Source: Gemmatimonadaceae bacterium | GTDB lineage: Bacteria > Gemmatimonadota > Gemmatimonadetes > Gemmatimonadales > Gemmatimonadaceae | Direction: 5' to 3' | NCBI GenBank assembly: GCA_016720905.1 | Contig: JADKJT010000014.1 | Coordinates: forward strand, 62,001-126,000 | DNA: 64,000 nt | Shown: positions 36,020 to 44,599 of the stretch, piece by piece | Position numbering within the stretch: the first letter of the stretch is position 1 | Layout of the letters: each line of letters starts with the position of its first letter | The notes under the pieces: model-generated | What the model was told of the DNA's origin: nothing | Database searches by the model: none | Seen by the model: only the letters and a program-made list of their open reading frames with translations | Position numbers and translations under genes: made by a program

Positions 36020-37039
36020 TCACGTCGTGCGACGTCGATCATATCGCGAGTGCTTCACCTGGGACGCATGCGCACCAGGCTCGGCGACAACGAAGCGATA
36101 CTTTCCACCCTTCGCCATGGTCATCGCGTGAGCCAACTCCAGATCCAACAACTCAAGCACGCGGGCCACGCCGACGATGTCAGCCGACGCAAGGCCCCAG
36201 GAGATCGGCAGGTCGACAAGAACGGCAGACGCGCCCAACGCGAGCGCTTTAAGTATGTCGGTGCCTCGCGTGAACTCATTGGCGATCATCACAGGAGTTC
36301 CCGGCGAAACGGCCGTTACGATCTCTCGAAGGCGCAGGATCGGCGCAACCGGCAATGCAGCGGCCACAATGATCCCGCGCACACCAGCATCCATAACCCG
36401 TTGCGCATGCATGGCGTCCACAACGCCCGATGCCACCACCGGCAACGCCGAGGCCACGCACAAGTTGGTCAAGGCGGATTGCGTCCACGGCGTATCAAGT
36501 GAGACCACAATCGCTCCAGCGCCGAGCACACCGGCCCGCGCCAGACTCGTCTCAGTGCTGGTGGCCGACGAGCAGACCATCCATGGTGCCGCCTCCTTTA
36601 CCGACTGCGCATGCGCTGGCGGTACGCTCATGGCGTCGCTGACGATTGCGATCGTCGACGCGGCATGCGCGCCGAGCAGGACTTCCAGTTGGCGTGAACT
36701 GTCGTCATAGGCCGCGTGGCGCCCCGCCAGAATCGGTGATTGCAGTGTGCGCCCGAAGAGCACCGTTGTGGGGTCGATGTGCGCCACGTCTGCGAACATG
36801 CGCGGAACGATCCGAATCTGCTCCAACGCGTCGCGAAGGCGCGCCGTCAGCGCAGCGGGTACAGATCCTGGTTCCAGCCCCGGATCGAGTGCATCAAGGA
36901 CATTGAGCCAGTCGTCAGTGACCTCCCGCGAATATCGCGTCGACCATCCACAGCCGGTGAGCGAAATGAGCGGGGCGCCTGCAAGCAAAGTCGCCATCGC
37001 TTGGATGACTTCGCGGCGCGATCTCAGCGGTTCAGTCAT
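36020..37039 (-). CDS. Tat-lipoprotein paralogue of FMN alpha-hydroxy-acid dehydrogenases, catalytic residues lost
   Basis: A 339-aa protein with a twin-arginine leader (LRSRREVIQAMATLLAG) ending in a lipobox cysteine (SLTGC), so it is probably Tat-exported and lipid-anchored. The body follows the FMN-dependent TIM barrel of the neighbouring gene (GVVDAMHAQRVMDAGVRGI, RGTDILKALALGASAVLVD, SWGL, VARVLELLDLELAHAMTMAKGG). The catalytic lysine (VKG in the neighbour) is VASG here, and SNHGGRALDG is replaced by VAAALPVAP, so the His/Arg pair is missing. The start ATG overlaps the upstream TGA (ATGA). It is probably a structural or binding partner rather than an oxidase. Confidence 0.7.
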   Translation of the reverse strand: MTEPLRSRREVIQAMATLLAGAPLISLTGCGWSTRYSREVTDDWLNVLDALDPGLEPGSVPAALTARLRDALEQIRIVPRMFADVAHIDPTTVLFGRTLQSPILAGRHAAYDDSSRQLEVLLGAHAASTIAIVSDAMSVPPAHAQSVKEAAPWMVCSSATSTETSLARAGVLGAGAIVVSLDTPWTQSALTNLCVASALPVVASGVVDAMHAQRVMDAGVRGIIVAAALPVAPILRLREIVTAVSPGTPVMIANEFTRGTDILKALALGASAVLVDLPISWGLASADIVGVARVLELLDLELAHAMTMAKGGKYRFVVAEPGAHASQVKHSRYDRRRTT

Positions 37040-38043
37040 TGGCCGCCGACCCGAACGATGGATGAATTCACCGCCCTTATTGAGCCGGTTCCGGTGAGCG
37101 CCATTGCCGCCACGAGTTCGGATGTGAGAATCTCCAATACGCGAGCAACTCCCGCTTCACCCGCGGCGCCCAATCCCCACAGGACGGGCCTGCCAATCAG
37201 TACTGCCGTCGCGCCAAGCGCGCATGCCTTTAGAACATCGGCGCCACGACGTACGCCGCTGTCGAGAAAGACCGGTACACGTCCGGCTGCTTGTCGCACC
37301 ACGTCAGGCAACGCCTCAATGGTCGAGATGCAGCCATCCAGCGCACGACCACCGTGGTTCGACACGATCACGCCGGCGGCCCCAAGCCCGATGGCCATGT
37401 CGGCATCTTCGGGCGAGAGAATCCCCTTCACCAGCACCGGCAGGCCGGAAGTCTTGACCAGCGCTCCGATGAACTGCGATCGGGACGTCGTGAAGCGAGG
37501 ATGCAGGACTGCGCCAAGATCCCCGAACGCGCGTGCGGTATGCCGCCCCGTAACTGTTCGTTTGAGTTGACCAGCGAAGTGGCGCGCGCGGTCTTTGGCT
37601 GGCAGATGTGCGAGGTCCCAACGCACTGAACGTTCGCCATTGGGTTGATATGGCTCGTCAATCGTCAGGATCAAGGCCTCCGCACCTGCTGCCTCGGCTT
37701 CATCCACGCGACGAGCGCCGGCCTCGGGGTACATCTGCGCCCACAAGTGCCCCTGTGCTTCCGCGGCGATCATGCTCAGCGGCAGACCGAACTGGCTCAC
37801 ACTCATCGTGATGCCATGCGCGGCGGCGGCACGATAGGTGGCGCGCTCCGCGAGTCGATTGATATCGACCTGAGCAGACGTCGGTCCGACGATAATCGGA
37901 ACGGGCATGACGCGATCCAGGACCCGCACCGACGTGTCGAGGGCTTTCGACGGGACCCCGTTCGCGCTCGTGACTAGGGAGATCCAGTCGAATGCGGCGT
38001 GGTTGCGACGAAGCGTCGATTCGCTGTTCGCCGCACCCTTCAC
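37036..38043 (-). CDS. FMN-dependent alpha-hydroxy-acid dehydrogenase/oxidase
   Basis: A 335-aa enzyme of the lactate/glycolate oxidase family, which oxidises L-2-hydroxy acids with FMN. Seen: ESTLRRNHAAFDWI, PIIVGPTSAQ, ALILTIDEPYQPNGERSVRWD, LPVLVKGILSPEDAD (FMN-binding Lys), GVIVSNHGGRALDG (catalytic His, substrate Arg) and GVRRGADVLKACALGATAVLIGRPVLWG. The only start is a GTG at 38043. Upstream codons (RQGVYAFVKGA) still resemble the family, so the N-terminus may be shortened by an in-frame TGA about 12 codons back. It is coupled by ATGA to its degenerate paralogue downstream. Confidence 0.85.
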   Translation of the reverse strand: MKGAANSESTLRRNHAAFDWISLVTSANGVPSKALDTSVRVLDRVMPVPIIVGPTSAQVDINRLAERATYRAAAAHGITMSVSQFGLPLSMIAAEAQGHLWAQMYPEAGARRVDEAEAAGAEALILTIDEPYQPNGERSVRWDLAHLPAKDRARHFAGQLKRTVTGRHTARAFGDLGAVLHPRFTTSRSQFIGALVKTSGLPVLVKGILSPEDADMAIGLGAAGVIVSNHGGRALDGCISTIEALPDVVRQAAGRVPVFLDSGVRRGADVLKACALGATAVLIGRPVLWGLGAAGEAGVARVLEILTSELVAAMALTGTGSIRAVNSSIVRVGGQ

Positions 38044-38291
38044 GAAGGCATAGACCCCCTGGCGAGACCTGAGCTCGCATCAACGCCTCAAATATCGTCT
38101 AGCAACATGCTCTGTCTTGCCTCCAGGTCGAAAATCGCGCGATGGTCAATTGCGACTCTATCGCACCCAGCACCACGTCCGCGACCGGCGCACGCAGGGA
38201 GAGGAAACCGGCGGCCACGGCGGCGAGCAGCATCACCGCATGCTCGAGGTGCTGGCCGAGATGACCTCGGGTCGATCGCGAACACATGCCG
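38044..38291. other. Gap between FMN gene and Tat protein gene
   Basis: About 250 nt. A 62-codon minus-strand frame (38099-38287) with a hydrophobic stretch (AVMLLAAVAAGFLSL) exists, but it has no ribosome site and matches nothing recognised. The segment may also hold the degraded N-terminus of the FMN enzyme. I see no promoter or RNA here with confidence. Confidence 0.3.
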
Positions 38292-38759
38292 TCATCCTCC
38301 CGCCCGCCCGGAACTGCGCCAGAAGTTCCTGCACGGGGAGCGGTATGGATCGTAGTACGTCAGGTACCGTATCGTGCGCGTTTCATCGGCGCCATGAAGG
38401 AAGAAGTCGGACGACAGCAGATATTGCTGCTCCAGCGAGTCCACGAACCGCTCCAATTGGGCGCGATCCGGAAGCAACTGATACAAGCTGACCGGAATCC
38501 GCGAGTAGATGGAGTAATGGCGGGGGAACCGGATGTTCCCTGCGGCCAGAACATCCTGGGCGAAGGCGTGGAGTCCAGCGGCGTCCAGGTCGAGGTAGCT
38601 GAGACGCGACCGGACGGCCGAGATGATACCCTGCGGCCAGCCGCCCCGGATTCGCCACCATCCAAGCAGTCCACCAAGAATGGCCACAATCCCTGCCAGG
38701 AACCGCCGCCGGCTGAGGCGATTCCATACGCGCTTTTCGTGCCCGGTGGCCACGGTCAC
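38292..38759 (-). CDS. Tat-signal protein beside GMC oxidoreductase (possible small subunit)
   Basis: A 155-aa protein. A twin-arginine signal (NRLSRRRFLAGIVAILGGLLG) leads to a short helical body (YLDLDAAGLHAFAQDVLA, YSIYSRIPVSLYQLLPDRAQLERFVDSLEQQYLLSSDFFLHG). The GTG start overlaps the stop of the GMC gene (GTGA). In the three-subunit membrane dehydrogenases for gluconate, sorbitol and fructose, a small Tat-exported subunit stands beside the GMC flavoprotein and helps export it. This pair fits that pattern, but no cytochrome c subunit is present here. The identification rests on context. Confidence 0.6.
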   Translation of the reverse strand: MTVATGHEKRVWNRLSRRRFLAGIVAILGGLLGWWRIRGGWPQGIISAVRSRLSYLDLDAAGLHAFAQDVLAAGNIRFPRHYSIYSRIPVSLYQLLPDRAQLERFVDSLEQQYLLSSDFFLHGADETRTIRYLTYYDPYRSPCRNFWRSSGRAGG

Positions 38760-40177
38760 CGAAGCACTCCAGCGGCCGACCAGAGGGCCATCGCCGAGAT
38801 CGTCAGCGAGGGTTGCATTGGCGCGGATGTCGGGAACGCACCGCTGCCGAGCACCACCAGATTGGGCACGCCATGGTAGACGGAGTGCTTGTCGAGAACA
38901 CTGGAGGCCGGATCGTTACCCATGACGGTGGTCCCGATGATATGCGCCTCGTTGGACGTCGGCGCATCGACGGCGATCGATTCCACCGGAAGGCCGGCCA
39001 GAAACTCGTCCATCATGGCAGGCACCCGGTCGATTGCGCGCTGGGTGTAGGGCGACGGCGCATCATGCCTCACGATTGGCAGATCCGGCCGCGACGGGTC
39101 GAAGGCGACTAGGTTGTCGTCGTCCCCAAGGGATTCGAAACTCACCGTCAGGTTCATCAGCTGCCGCCAGCGGCCGCGCTCGAGCCGAACCACGACCGGA
39201 TTGAGGGTCTCGACCATCGCCGCGGCGCGTTCTGTCCGATGGACGCCATCATAGAACGCGTAGCCCTGGCCCGTGATTAACGTCGACCCGCCGACGTTGT
39301 CGAGTCCATTGAGTTTCACCTGCACGTCGACGGCAGCCTGTTCATGCAGCCTCCGTCCGAGCAGGGCATGTCGAAAGCCGGAGCGCAGGAGAATGTGGGC
39401 GTTGAAGATGGCGTTGGCGCCCAGCACGACCAGATCGGCAGCGGCCTCTTGGGTCATGCCGGCGTGTTCGAACGTCACGCCAGATACGATCCCCGCTGCG
39501 GTCTGCACGGCCTGCGCTGTCGCCTCGGTCCTCAACGTGACACGGGGATCCTGGTAGAGATAGCCGAGCTCATTTTCGATCGTGAACTTGGCGCCGATCG
39601 GGCAGAGTCGGCAGACGCCATTGGCGCAACACGCCGGGCGTCGGCTGGTGGCGAGTCTGGCGCGTGCGGTCGGTTGCTGGAAGAACGCATCCGGATTCCG
39701 CTGTTTGAGCAGCAAATCGGGGCGACTGAAGTCATGCGGTGGCTGCGGATAGGGGCGGGATCGAGGAAAGAGCTGCCGATTGTCGTCGGGGCCCGACACC
39801 GCCATGATCTCCTCGGCAGCTTGATAGAACGGTTCGAGGTCCGCGTAGCTCAATGGCCAATCGGTCCCCACGCCATACTGCGACCGCATTCGGAAATCGT
39901 TTGGCATCAACCGCCCGACGCCGGCCGTCCAGCAATTGGAGCCGCCACCGAAGCCGACGCTGAAGACCCACTCCTTGGCGGGGCTCTCGTTGACGAAGGT
40001 CGCCGTCGCATCGACACTCGAGGTGCGGCCCGTGCGAAGCTGCCAAGCGTGCGTGTCGAAACGGCCGCGTTCCAGGACGAGAACGCGAGCAGTCCGGGAG
40101 GCGCGCTCCAGGTACGACCGCAAGAAGAAGGTGGAGGCGAACCCGGTGCCGATGAAAATCGCGTCGTAGTGCATCAT
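38756..40177 (-). CDS. GMC-family flavin oxidoreductase
   Basis: A 473-aa FAD enzyme of the glucose-methanol-choline superfamily. It has the dinucleotide fold IFIGTGFASTFFLRSYLE, GFGGGSNCWTAGVGRLM, and a cysteine cluster CCANGVCRLCPIGA unlike most plain GMC oxidases. The C-terminal GMC domain ends in HIIGTTVMG (active-site His region) and SGAFPTSAPMQPSLTISAMALW. It has no signal of its own and may be carried by the neighbouring Tat protein. The ATG at 40177 is likely; MMHY begins the beta strand. Substrate (sugar or polyol) is unknown. Confidence 0.85.
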   Translation of the reverse strand: MMHYDAIFIGTGFASTFFLRSYLERASRTARVLVLERGRFDTHAWQLRTGRTSSVDATATFVNESPAKEWVFSVGFGGGSNCWTAGVGRLMPNDFRMRSQYGVGTDWPLSYADLEPFYQAAEEIMAVSGPDDNRQLFPRSRPYPQPPHDFSRPDLLLKQRNPDAFFQQPTARARLATSRRPACCANGVCRLCPIGAKFTIENELGYLYQDPRVTLRTEATAQAVQTAAGIVSGVTFEHAGMTQEAAADLVVLGANAIFNAHILLRSGFRHALLGRRLHEQAAVDVQVKLNGLDNVGGSTLITGQGYAFYDGVHRTERAAAMVETLNPVVVRLERGRWRQLMNLTVSFESLGDDDNLVAFDPSRPDLPIVRHDAPSPYTQRAIDRVPAMMDEFLAGLPVESIAVDAPTSNEAHIIGTTVMGNDPASSVLDKHSVYHGVPNLVVLGSGAFPTSAPMQPSLTISAMALWSAAGVLR

Positions 40178-40794
40178 CCGATCGTCGGCTTGTCCCGCTG
40201 AAGGGTGGCATCGGTGAAAGGGAGTCTGGTCGCGAGCGGAGCACCGCTTGAGGCTGAGAGCCTCACGATCTCAGGGCCACCGGGCGCAAGAAGCAACCAC
40301 CACTGCAAAAACACAATAGGCGGCGACCCCGGGCTCCGGCCCTGCAGCAATACCGCCAATCGGGTGATCCGGACTCTTCCTGACCATGTGGCTCGTCTAC
40401 ACGGCGTTCGCGACGACGAAGGTGGTCCGCGAGACTTACCTCGCGGTGTCGCTAAGCGAGCGCCTCTCCGTGCGAGTGATCCCTTTCTAGGACTGCAACC
40501 TGATCTGTTCGCCACGCGGCGCTCCTCGACGGGTGGCGGCAATATGCGCGAGGACGTGCCCACCTCGCCCAAGCTAATGTTCACCGTTTGGTCCCACTCT
40601 CCCCGTCCTAGTGACACTCAAAAAGACCGCATCGGCGTATGCCCCCTCCCTCGCCAAGGGGGTGCAACGTTCGGGGTGTTGGCCAACCTGGGTCTTGAGG
40701 GGGCATATTGTTGACCTGGCGAGGCTTGCGACGCGCGGTCCCCGGCCTGCGCTGATCCCCCGTCCTTTCACTCACGCTTACTGCAGAGGTTGCC
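40178..40794. promoter_or_regulatory. 617-nt spacer with competing hairpins upstream of the GH30-like gene
   Basis: This spacer holds no convincing gene; an open plus-strand frame inside it has no family signal. Its right part carries TATGCCCCCTC (40639-40649), AAGGGGG (40656-40662) and GAGGGGGCATA (40697-40707). The first arm can pair with either of the other two, which would give two mutually exclusive hairpins ahead of the glycosidase gene. It may also contain the promoter of the divergent GMC operon. No consensus promoter stood out. Confidence 0.4.
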
Positions 40795-42207
40795 GTGCCG
40801 AGCCTGATCCTACCAAGCCGACCGCGCTGCTCTGTCGCACTCCAACGTGTCGCCGCCGGCTCAGCGATTGCCTTGGCGTTGTTCGCTTGCTCTGCGGAGC
40901 GCGGGGTCGATCAGACTCCGCCACCGCCAGGCCAGGTGAGCGCGACGGTGACCGTCGATACGACGACCCAGTTTCAGACCATGACCGGGTGGGAAGCCGT
41001 GGCGCAGGGAGGCCAGGCCAGTCCCGGCTTTCCGGGATGGCAAGCGTCGCTGATGGATCTGGCCGCGAACGATCTTGGCCTCAACCGCATCCGTCTGGAG
41101 GTCCGCAGCGGCGCCGAGAATCCGGTGGACTACTACCTCCAGATGCGCAGCGGAGTCATCAGTGACACCGAGTGGCGAGCCCGTCGGTACGCGCCGGTCA
41201 ACGACAATGCCGACGCCGCGTCGGTGAATGCCAATGGCTACCACTGGGGCGAGCTCGACGAGGCCATTGATCGCGTGGTCCTGCCGATGCGGCAGCGGCT
41301 GGTGGCCCGGGGGGAGCAACTCTACGTCAACCTCACGTACGTTGCGTTCGACGGACCGACCATCCACACGGAGAACGCCGCGGAGTACGCCGAGTTTATG
41401 CTCGCCGCGTTTCAGCACATGCAATCCGCGTATGGATTCGTGCCGAACAGCATCGAGGTGATTCTCGAACCGGACAACATCGCCCCGTGGACCGGAACCC
41501 ACATCGGCAGCGTCATCGCGGCCACCGGGCAACGGCTCGCTGCGGCCGGATACACACCCGAGTTCATTGCGCCCTCGGTCACGAATATGGCCAATACAGT
41601 GCCGTATTTCGATGCAATCTGGTCCGTAGCGGGCGCTAGGACCTACCTCAAGGAAATCGCCTACCATCGCTATTCGGGGGTCTCGGACGCGAACCTAGCT
41701 GCGATCCGGTCTCGGGCCGCCCAGTTCGGGCTGCGGACGGCACAGCTCGAACACATCGGCAGTGGTGTGGAGGATCTCTACAAGGACCTGACGATTGCGA
41801 ACGCGTCGGCCTGGCAACAATTCGCACTGGGTTTCCCCGGCGTCGGAGACAACGGTGCCCAGTACTACACCATCGATGGAAACCAACCGGTCGCTGGCAG
41901 TCAGACGAAGGAGTTCAAGCAGTATTTCCAGTACGTCCGCTTCGGGGCACGACGGGTGGCCGCCGCCAGCAGCAGCAGTGGCGTGCGCCCCGTGGCCTTC
42001 ACGAATCCGGGCGGGGGGGCAGTGGTCGTGGTCCATCTCGTGGGACGCGAAACCCTGCTCATCAAAGGGCTGCGGCCCGGCCGCTACCTCATCACCGCGA
42101 CGCCGGCGTCGGTGGCCGCCACCGGCGAAGCCCAAGCCGACGCGAATGGCGAACTCCGTCTGACGGCGACCGGAGGGTGCCTGCTTACGGTGTCGCGGGC
42201 GCCATGA
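40795..42207 (+). CDS. GH30-like secreted glycoside hydrolase
   Basis: A 470-aa protein. The signal peptide ends in a lipobox (LALFACSAER), so it is a surface lipoprotein. The central part is a TIM-barrel glycosidase (MTGWEAVAQGG, LGLNRIRLEVRSG, EQLYVNLTYVAFDG). Probable catalytic residues are E225 in VILEPDN and E319 in TAQLEHIGSG, about 94 residues apart, as in clan GH-A/GH30. A C-terminal beta domain (GGAVVVVHLVGRETLLIKGLRPGRY) follows. The start is a GTG at 40795 with AGAGG upstream. It overlaps the convergent membrane gene by 23 nt. Target polysaccharide is unknown. Confidence 0.7.
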   Translation: MPSLILPSRPRCSVALQRVAAGSAIALALFACSAERGVDQTPPPPGQVSATVTVDTTTQFQTMTGWEAVAQGGQASPGFPGWQASLMDLAANDLGLNRIRLEVRSGAENPVDYYLQMRSGVISDTEWRARRYAPVNDNADAASVNANGYHWGELDEAIDRVVLPMRQRLVARGEQLYVNLTYVAFDGPTIHTENAAEYAEFMLAAFQHMQSAYGFVPNSIEVILEPDNIAPWTGTHIGSVIAATGQRLAAAGYTPEFIAPSVTNMANTVPYFDAIWSVAGARTYLKEIAYHRYSGVSDANLAAIRSRAAQFGLRTAQLEHIGSGVEDLYKDLTIANASAWQQFALGFPGVGDNGAQYYTIDGNQPVAGSQTKEFKQYFQYVRFGARRVAAASSSSGVRPVAFTNPGGGAVVVVHLVGRETLLIKGLRPGRYLITATPASVAATGEAQADANGELRLTATGGCLLTVSRAP

Positions 42208-44119
42208 CCGGAGCCTGGAGCGGGTGAAGCACGACTACATTGCCAAATTGGGCATGGAGACGGTAGTGGGCCACCACGTAGCTCCCGACGGTCTCGCCCC
42301 ACCGCGCCTCTCGCAGCGCGAGTTCGTCCGGCACCCCGCGATAGTGCACGCTCGACAGGATGGCGATCAGGCGCTTGGTGAGACTCGGCCGCAGGAATCC
42401 GGCGTACTCGGCAGCCGGTGACGTCCCATCGCCCTGGAGGCGGCCCCACTGCCCTCGACTGATGACCACGATCGCGGTCGGGTGGGCTTCGAGGTAACCA
42501 CGCTCGGCCAATCCACGGTCGACCGAATACATGAAATCGTCGTTGATGAAATGCCGCTTCGAGACGCCCAACAAGGGTGGCAGGCCATAGGTCGAACCGT
42601 AGAAGTAGACCGGCACGTCCGCAGAGGCCGGTAGCGCCAAGTGTCGTGCCAACGCGACGAGCGCCGAGTCAGGATGCTGCTGGTCGTTGAGCAGGGCCGG
42701 CCACCGTGAGGCGATGGGCGGCTGCGGGCCGGTCGGGCTGCCAGTCAGGACACCGCGCGCTCCATCCACGAGCCCCTGAAGGAGGTGGCTCCCCGCGGGG
42801 AGATTGGCCACCAATGTTGTCAGCGCGGCGGTCGCCACCAACAGACCGGCTACACGCCGCTCCCCCACGCCGAAGCGGAAGAGTCCGCTCGGCGGGAGCA
42901 GGATCGTCGCGAGGACCAATCCCAGGAATGGTGGCGTGAGGTGAAAAGTGTCGGCGCGATTGAGGCCGGCTTTCAGCAGGATCAACGCGTACACCAGCCC
43001 CAGGACGAGGAGCCGATCTCCGTGCTCGAGCGTTCGAGCACGGAGGCGGGGCAATGCGACCGCAACGCGAACGAGCGACATGGTGAAGAGGCCGAACAGC
43101 GCGACGGCGCTCACCGTCCAGTAAAAGGTGAAGCCCGCTTCCCCGAGGGAGAATCGGGTCACCAGCTCCCGGCTCTGGGAGAGATAGGCCGCGGCTCCAT
43201 CCTTGCCGAGGAGCCCGAAGGTGACCAGAGACCATGTGGCAAGCGCAGTGGTGCCGACGGCCGCCCCGCGACGGAGCGGCAGGAGCGAGCGTTCATGTAG
43301 CGACTCCAACAGTGCCAACGCGGCGATCGCCAGCAGCGCGGCGATGGCGTAGTCATGGGAGTACGCTAGGAGCAGGCCGCCCGCCGCCCCGGCGAGGACA
43401 CTTCGCTTCGGACCACCAGATCGGCGTGCGACGAAGACCAGCAGGAGCAGCGGCAGCAGTCGCCGCAACCCGAACCAGTTGATCCCGAGCAGCGTGTCCA
43501 GGAAGAATGGCGCGATCAGCAGGAAGCACCACCAATGCCGCCGGTGCTCCCTGCCGACCAACCGGATGATGCACGCCATAAGGGCCGCGAATCCGAGTGC
43601 CTGCAGAAACGCATAGCCGAGGTAGTAGGCGCCCATGGAGAAGCCTGCGACCTGATGCCACCAATGAGCCGGGAAAATCAGCAACGGGCCGTAGAGAAAT
43701 TCGAAATCGCGATACGGGATCTGACCCTCGTGCATGCGCGCGAGCACGGCGAGCATCAGCGAGTCTTCGCCGAACGGCCCGGTGCGTGCCAGCGCGGCGG
43801 GGAAATACGCTAGCAGGAGGAGGAGCCCGATCAGCCATGGTTCCCACCCGAGGCGAGGCGTCGACGACGAGGGTCGGTCACCTTCGGAGGCGCCTGTCCA
43901 TTCCCCCGCGTCGAGAGTTCGCGCCGAGAGCGCACCGCCGATCAACACGATCGCGCTCCACACAAGCAGCGCGCGGTAGGCAACGGGATTGGAATAGCCT
44001 TGATGAGCTGCCGCGCTCGCGATTCCGCCGGCCGACGCAACCAGTGTCGGCAGCCAAGCGAGCACCGGCAGCAGCGCCAGGAAGGCGAATCCCGCAAGCG
44101 CCATGCGACCGATCTTCAT
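42185..44119 (-). CDS. Multi-spanning membrane protein, GT-C-like
   Basis: A 644-aa protein with at least ten hydrophobic helices in its first 450 residues (MALAGFAFLALLPVLAWL, WLIGLLLLLAYFPAAL, LGLVLATILLPPSGL). It also has a loop motif GPFGEDSLMLAVLARMHEGQIPYRDFEFLYGPLL of the kind seen after the first helices of sugar transferases. The C-terminal part (PVYFYGSTYGLPPLLGVSKRHFINDDFMY, AIVVISRGQWG) looks extracytoplasmic. The start is an ATG at 44119. It probably works in surface polysaccharide or glycolipid assembly together with the other genes of the block; that is inference. Confidence 0.6.
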   Translation of the reverse strand: MKIGRMALAGFAFLALLPVLAWLPTLVASAGGIASAAAHQGYSNPVAYRALLVWSAIVLIGGALSARTLDAGEWTGASEGDRPSSSTPRLGWEPWLIGLLLLLAYFPAALARTGPFGEDSLMLAVLARMHEGQIPYRDFEFLYGPLLIFPAHWWHQVAGFSMGAYYLGYAFLQALGFAALMACIIRLVGREHRRHWWCFLLIAPFFLDTLLGINWFGLRRLLPLLLLVFVARRSGGPKRSVLAGAAGGLLLAYSHDYAIAALLAIAALALLESLHERSLLPLRRGAAVGTTALATWSLVTFGLLGKDGAAAYLSQSRELVTRFSLGEAGFTFYWTVSAVALFGLFTMSLVRVAVALPRLRARTLEHGDRLLVLGLVYALILLKAGLNRADTFHLTPPFLGLVLATILLPPSGLFRFGVGERRVAGLLVATAALTTLVANLPAGSHLLQGLVDGARGVLTGSPTGPQPPIASRWPALLNDQQHPDSALVALARHLALPASADVPVYFYGSTYGLPPLLGVSKRHFINDDFMYSVDRGLAERGYLEAHPTAIVVISRGQWGRLQGDGTSPAAEYAGFLRPSLTKRLIAILSSVHYRGVPDELALREARWGETVGSYVVAHYRLHAQFGNVVVLHPLQAPVMAPATP

Positions 44120-44335
44120 CGGCGATTCCTTCGGAGGGAGTGGGTCCTCGGCGTGAAACTAGCGAGACAGAGGCACCGTCGACTCGGTAGGTTCAACCGG
44201 ATCGTGTCGGGGCGCCACATCCGCCCCCCTCGGCGCCATCATCGTCCTGAGGGTGCGTGAACGATACCACGGTCAGTCGATGATTGGGGTGGTCTGTACG
44301 GGTTGGCAATCGCGCTGCAGGAGGCCCGGCGTGGG

Positions 44336-44590
44336 GTGCGGCGCGTCGTGCTCGTTGCCCTGGTCGGGTACTCCGGTTTCGTCGGTCAGAATCTCGTTCG
44401 CCAGGCGGTGTTCACCGAACGCTTCCGATCGACAACTATCGAGTCGATGGCCGGACGACGCTATGACCTTCTCGTCTGCTTCGGCGCACCAGGGGTGAAA
44501 TGGAAGGCCAATCAGGACCCGGACGCGGATCGCGCCAGTCTCGAGCGGCTCAGAAGATCCGAAACACGCTGGCTTGTCGGTCACCGCCAT
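44336..44590 (+). pseudogene. N-terminal fragment of a Rossmann epimerase-like protein
   Basis: About 85 codons. VVLVALVGYSGFVGQNLVRQAVF is a GxxGFxG nucleotide-binding start as in NAD(P)-dependent epimerase/dehydratase proteins. RRYDLLVCFGAPGVKWKANQDPDADRASLERL continues the same fold. A GTG at 44336 with GGAGG upstream is the natural start. The gene is cut and runs out of frame into the tex fragment at 44600, so about three quarters of a normal protein is missing. Confidence 0.6.
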
Positions 44591-44599
44591 CGCCACTGC

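Noticed and set aside
36740..37570. 276-codon plus-strand frame opposite the FMN genes
   Set aside because: Antisense to two well-supported enzymes and without any recognised fold.
40205..40714. 169-codon plus-strand frame in the long spacer
   Set aside because: No ribosome site, no hydrophobic or catalytic pattern, and it contains the hairpin arms; not supported as a gene.
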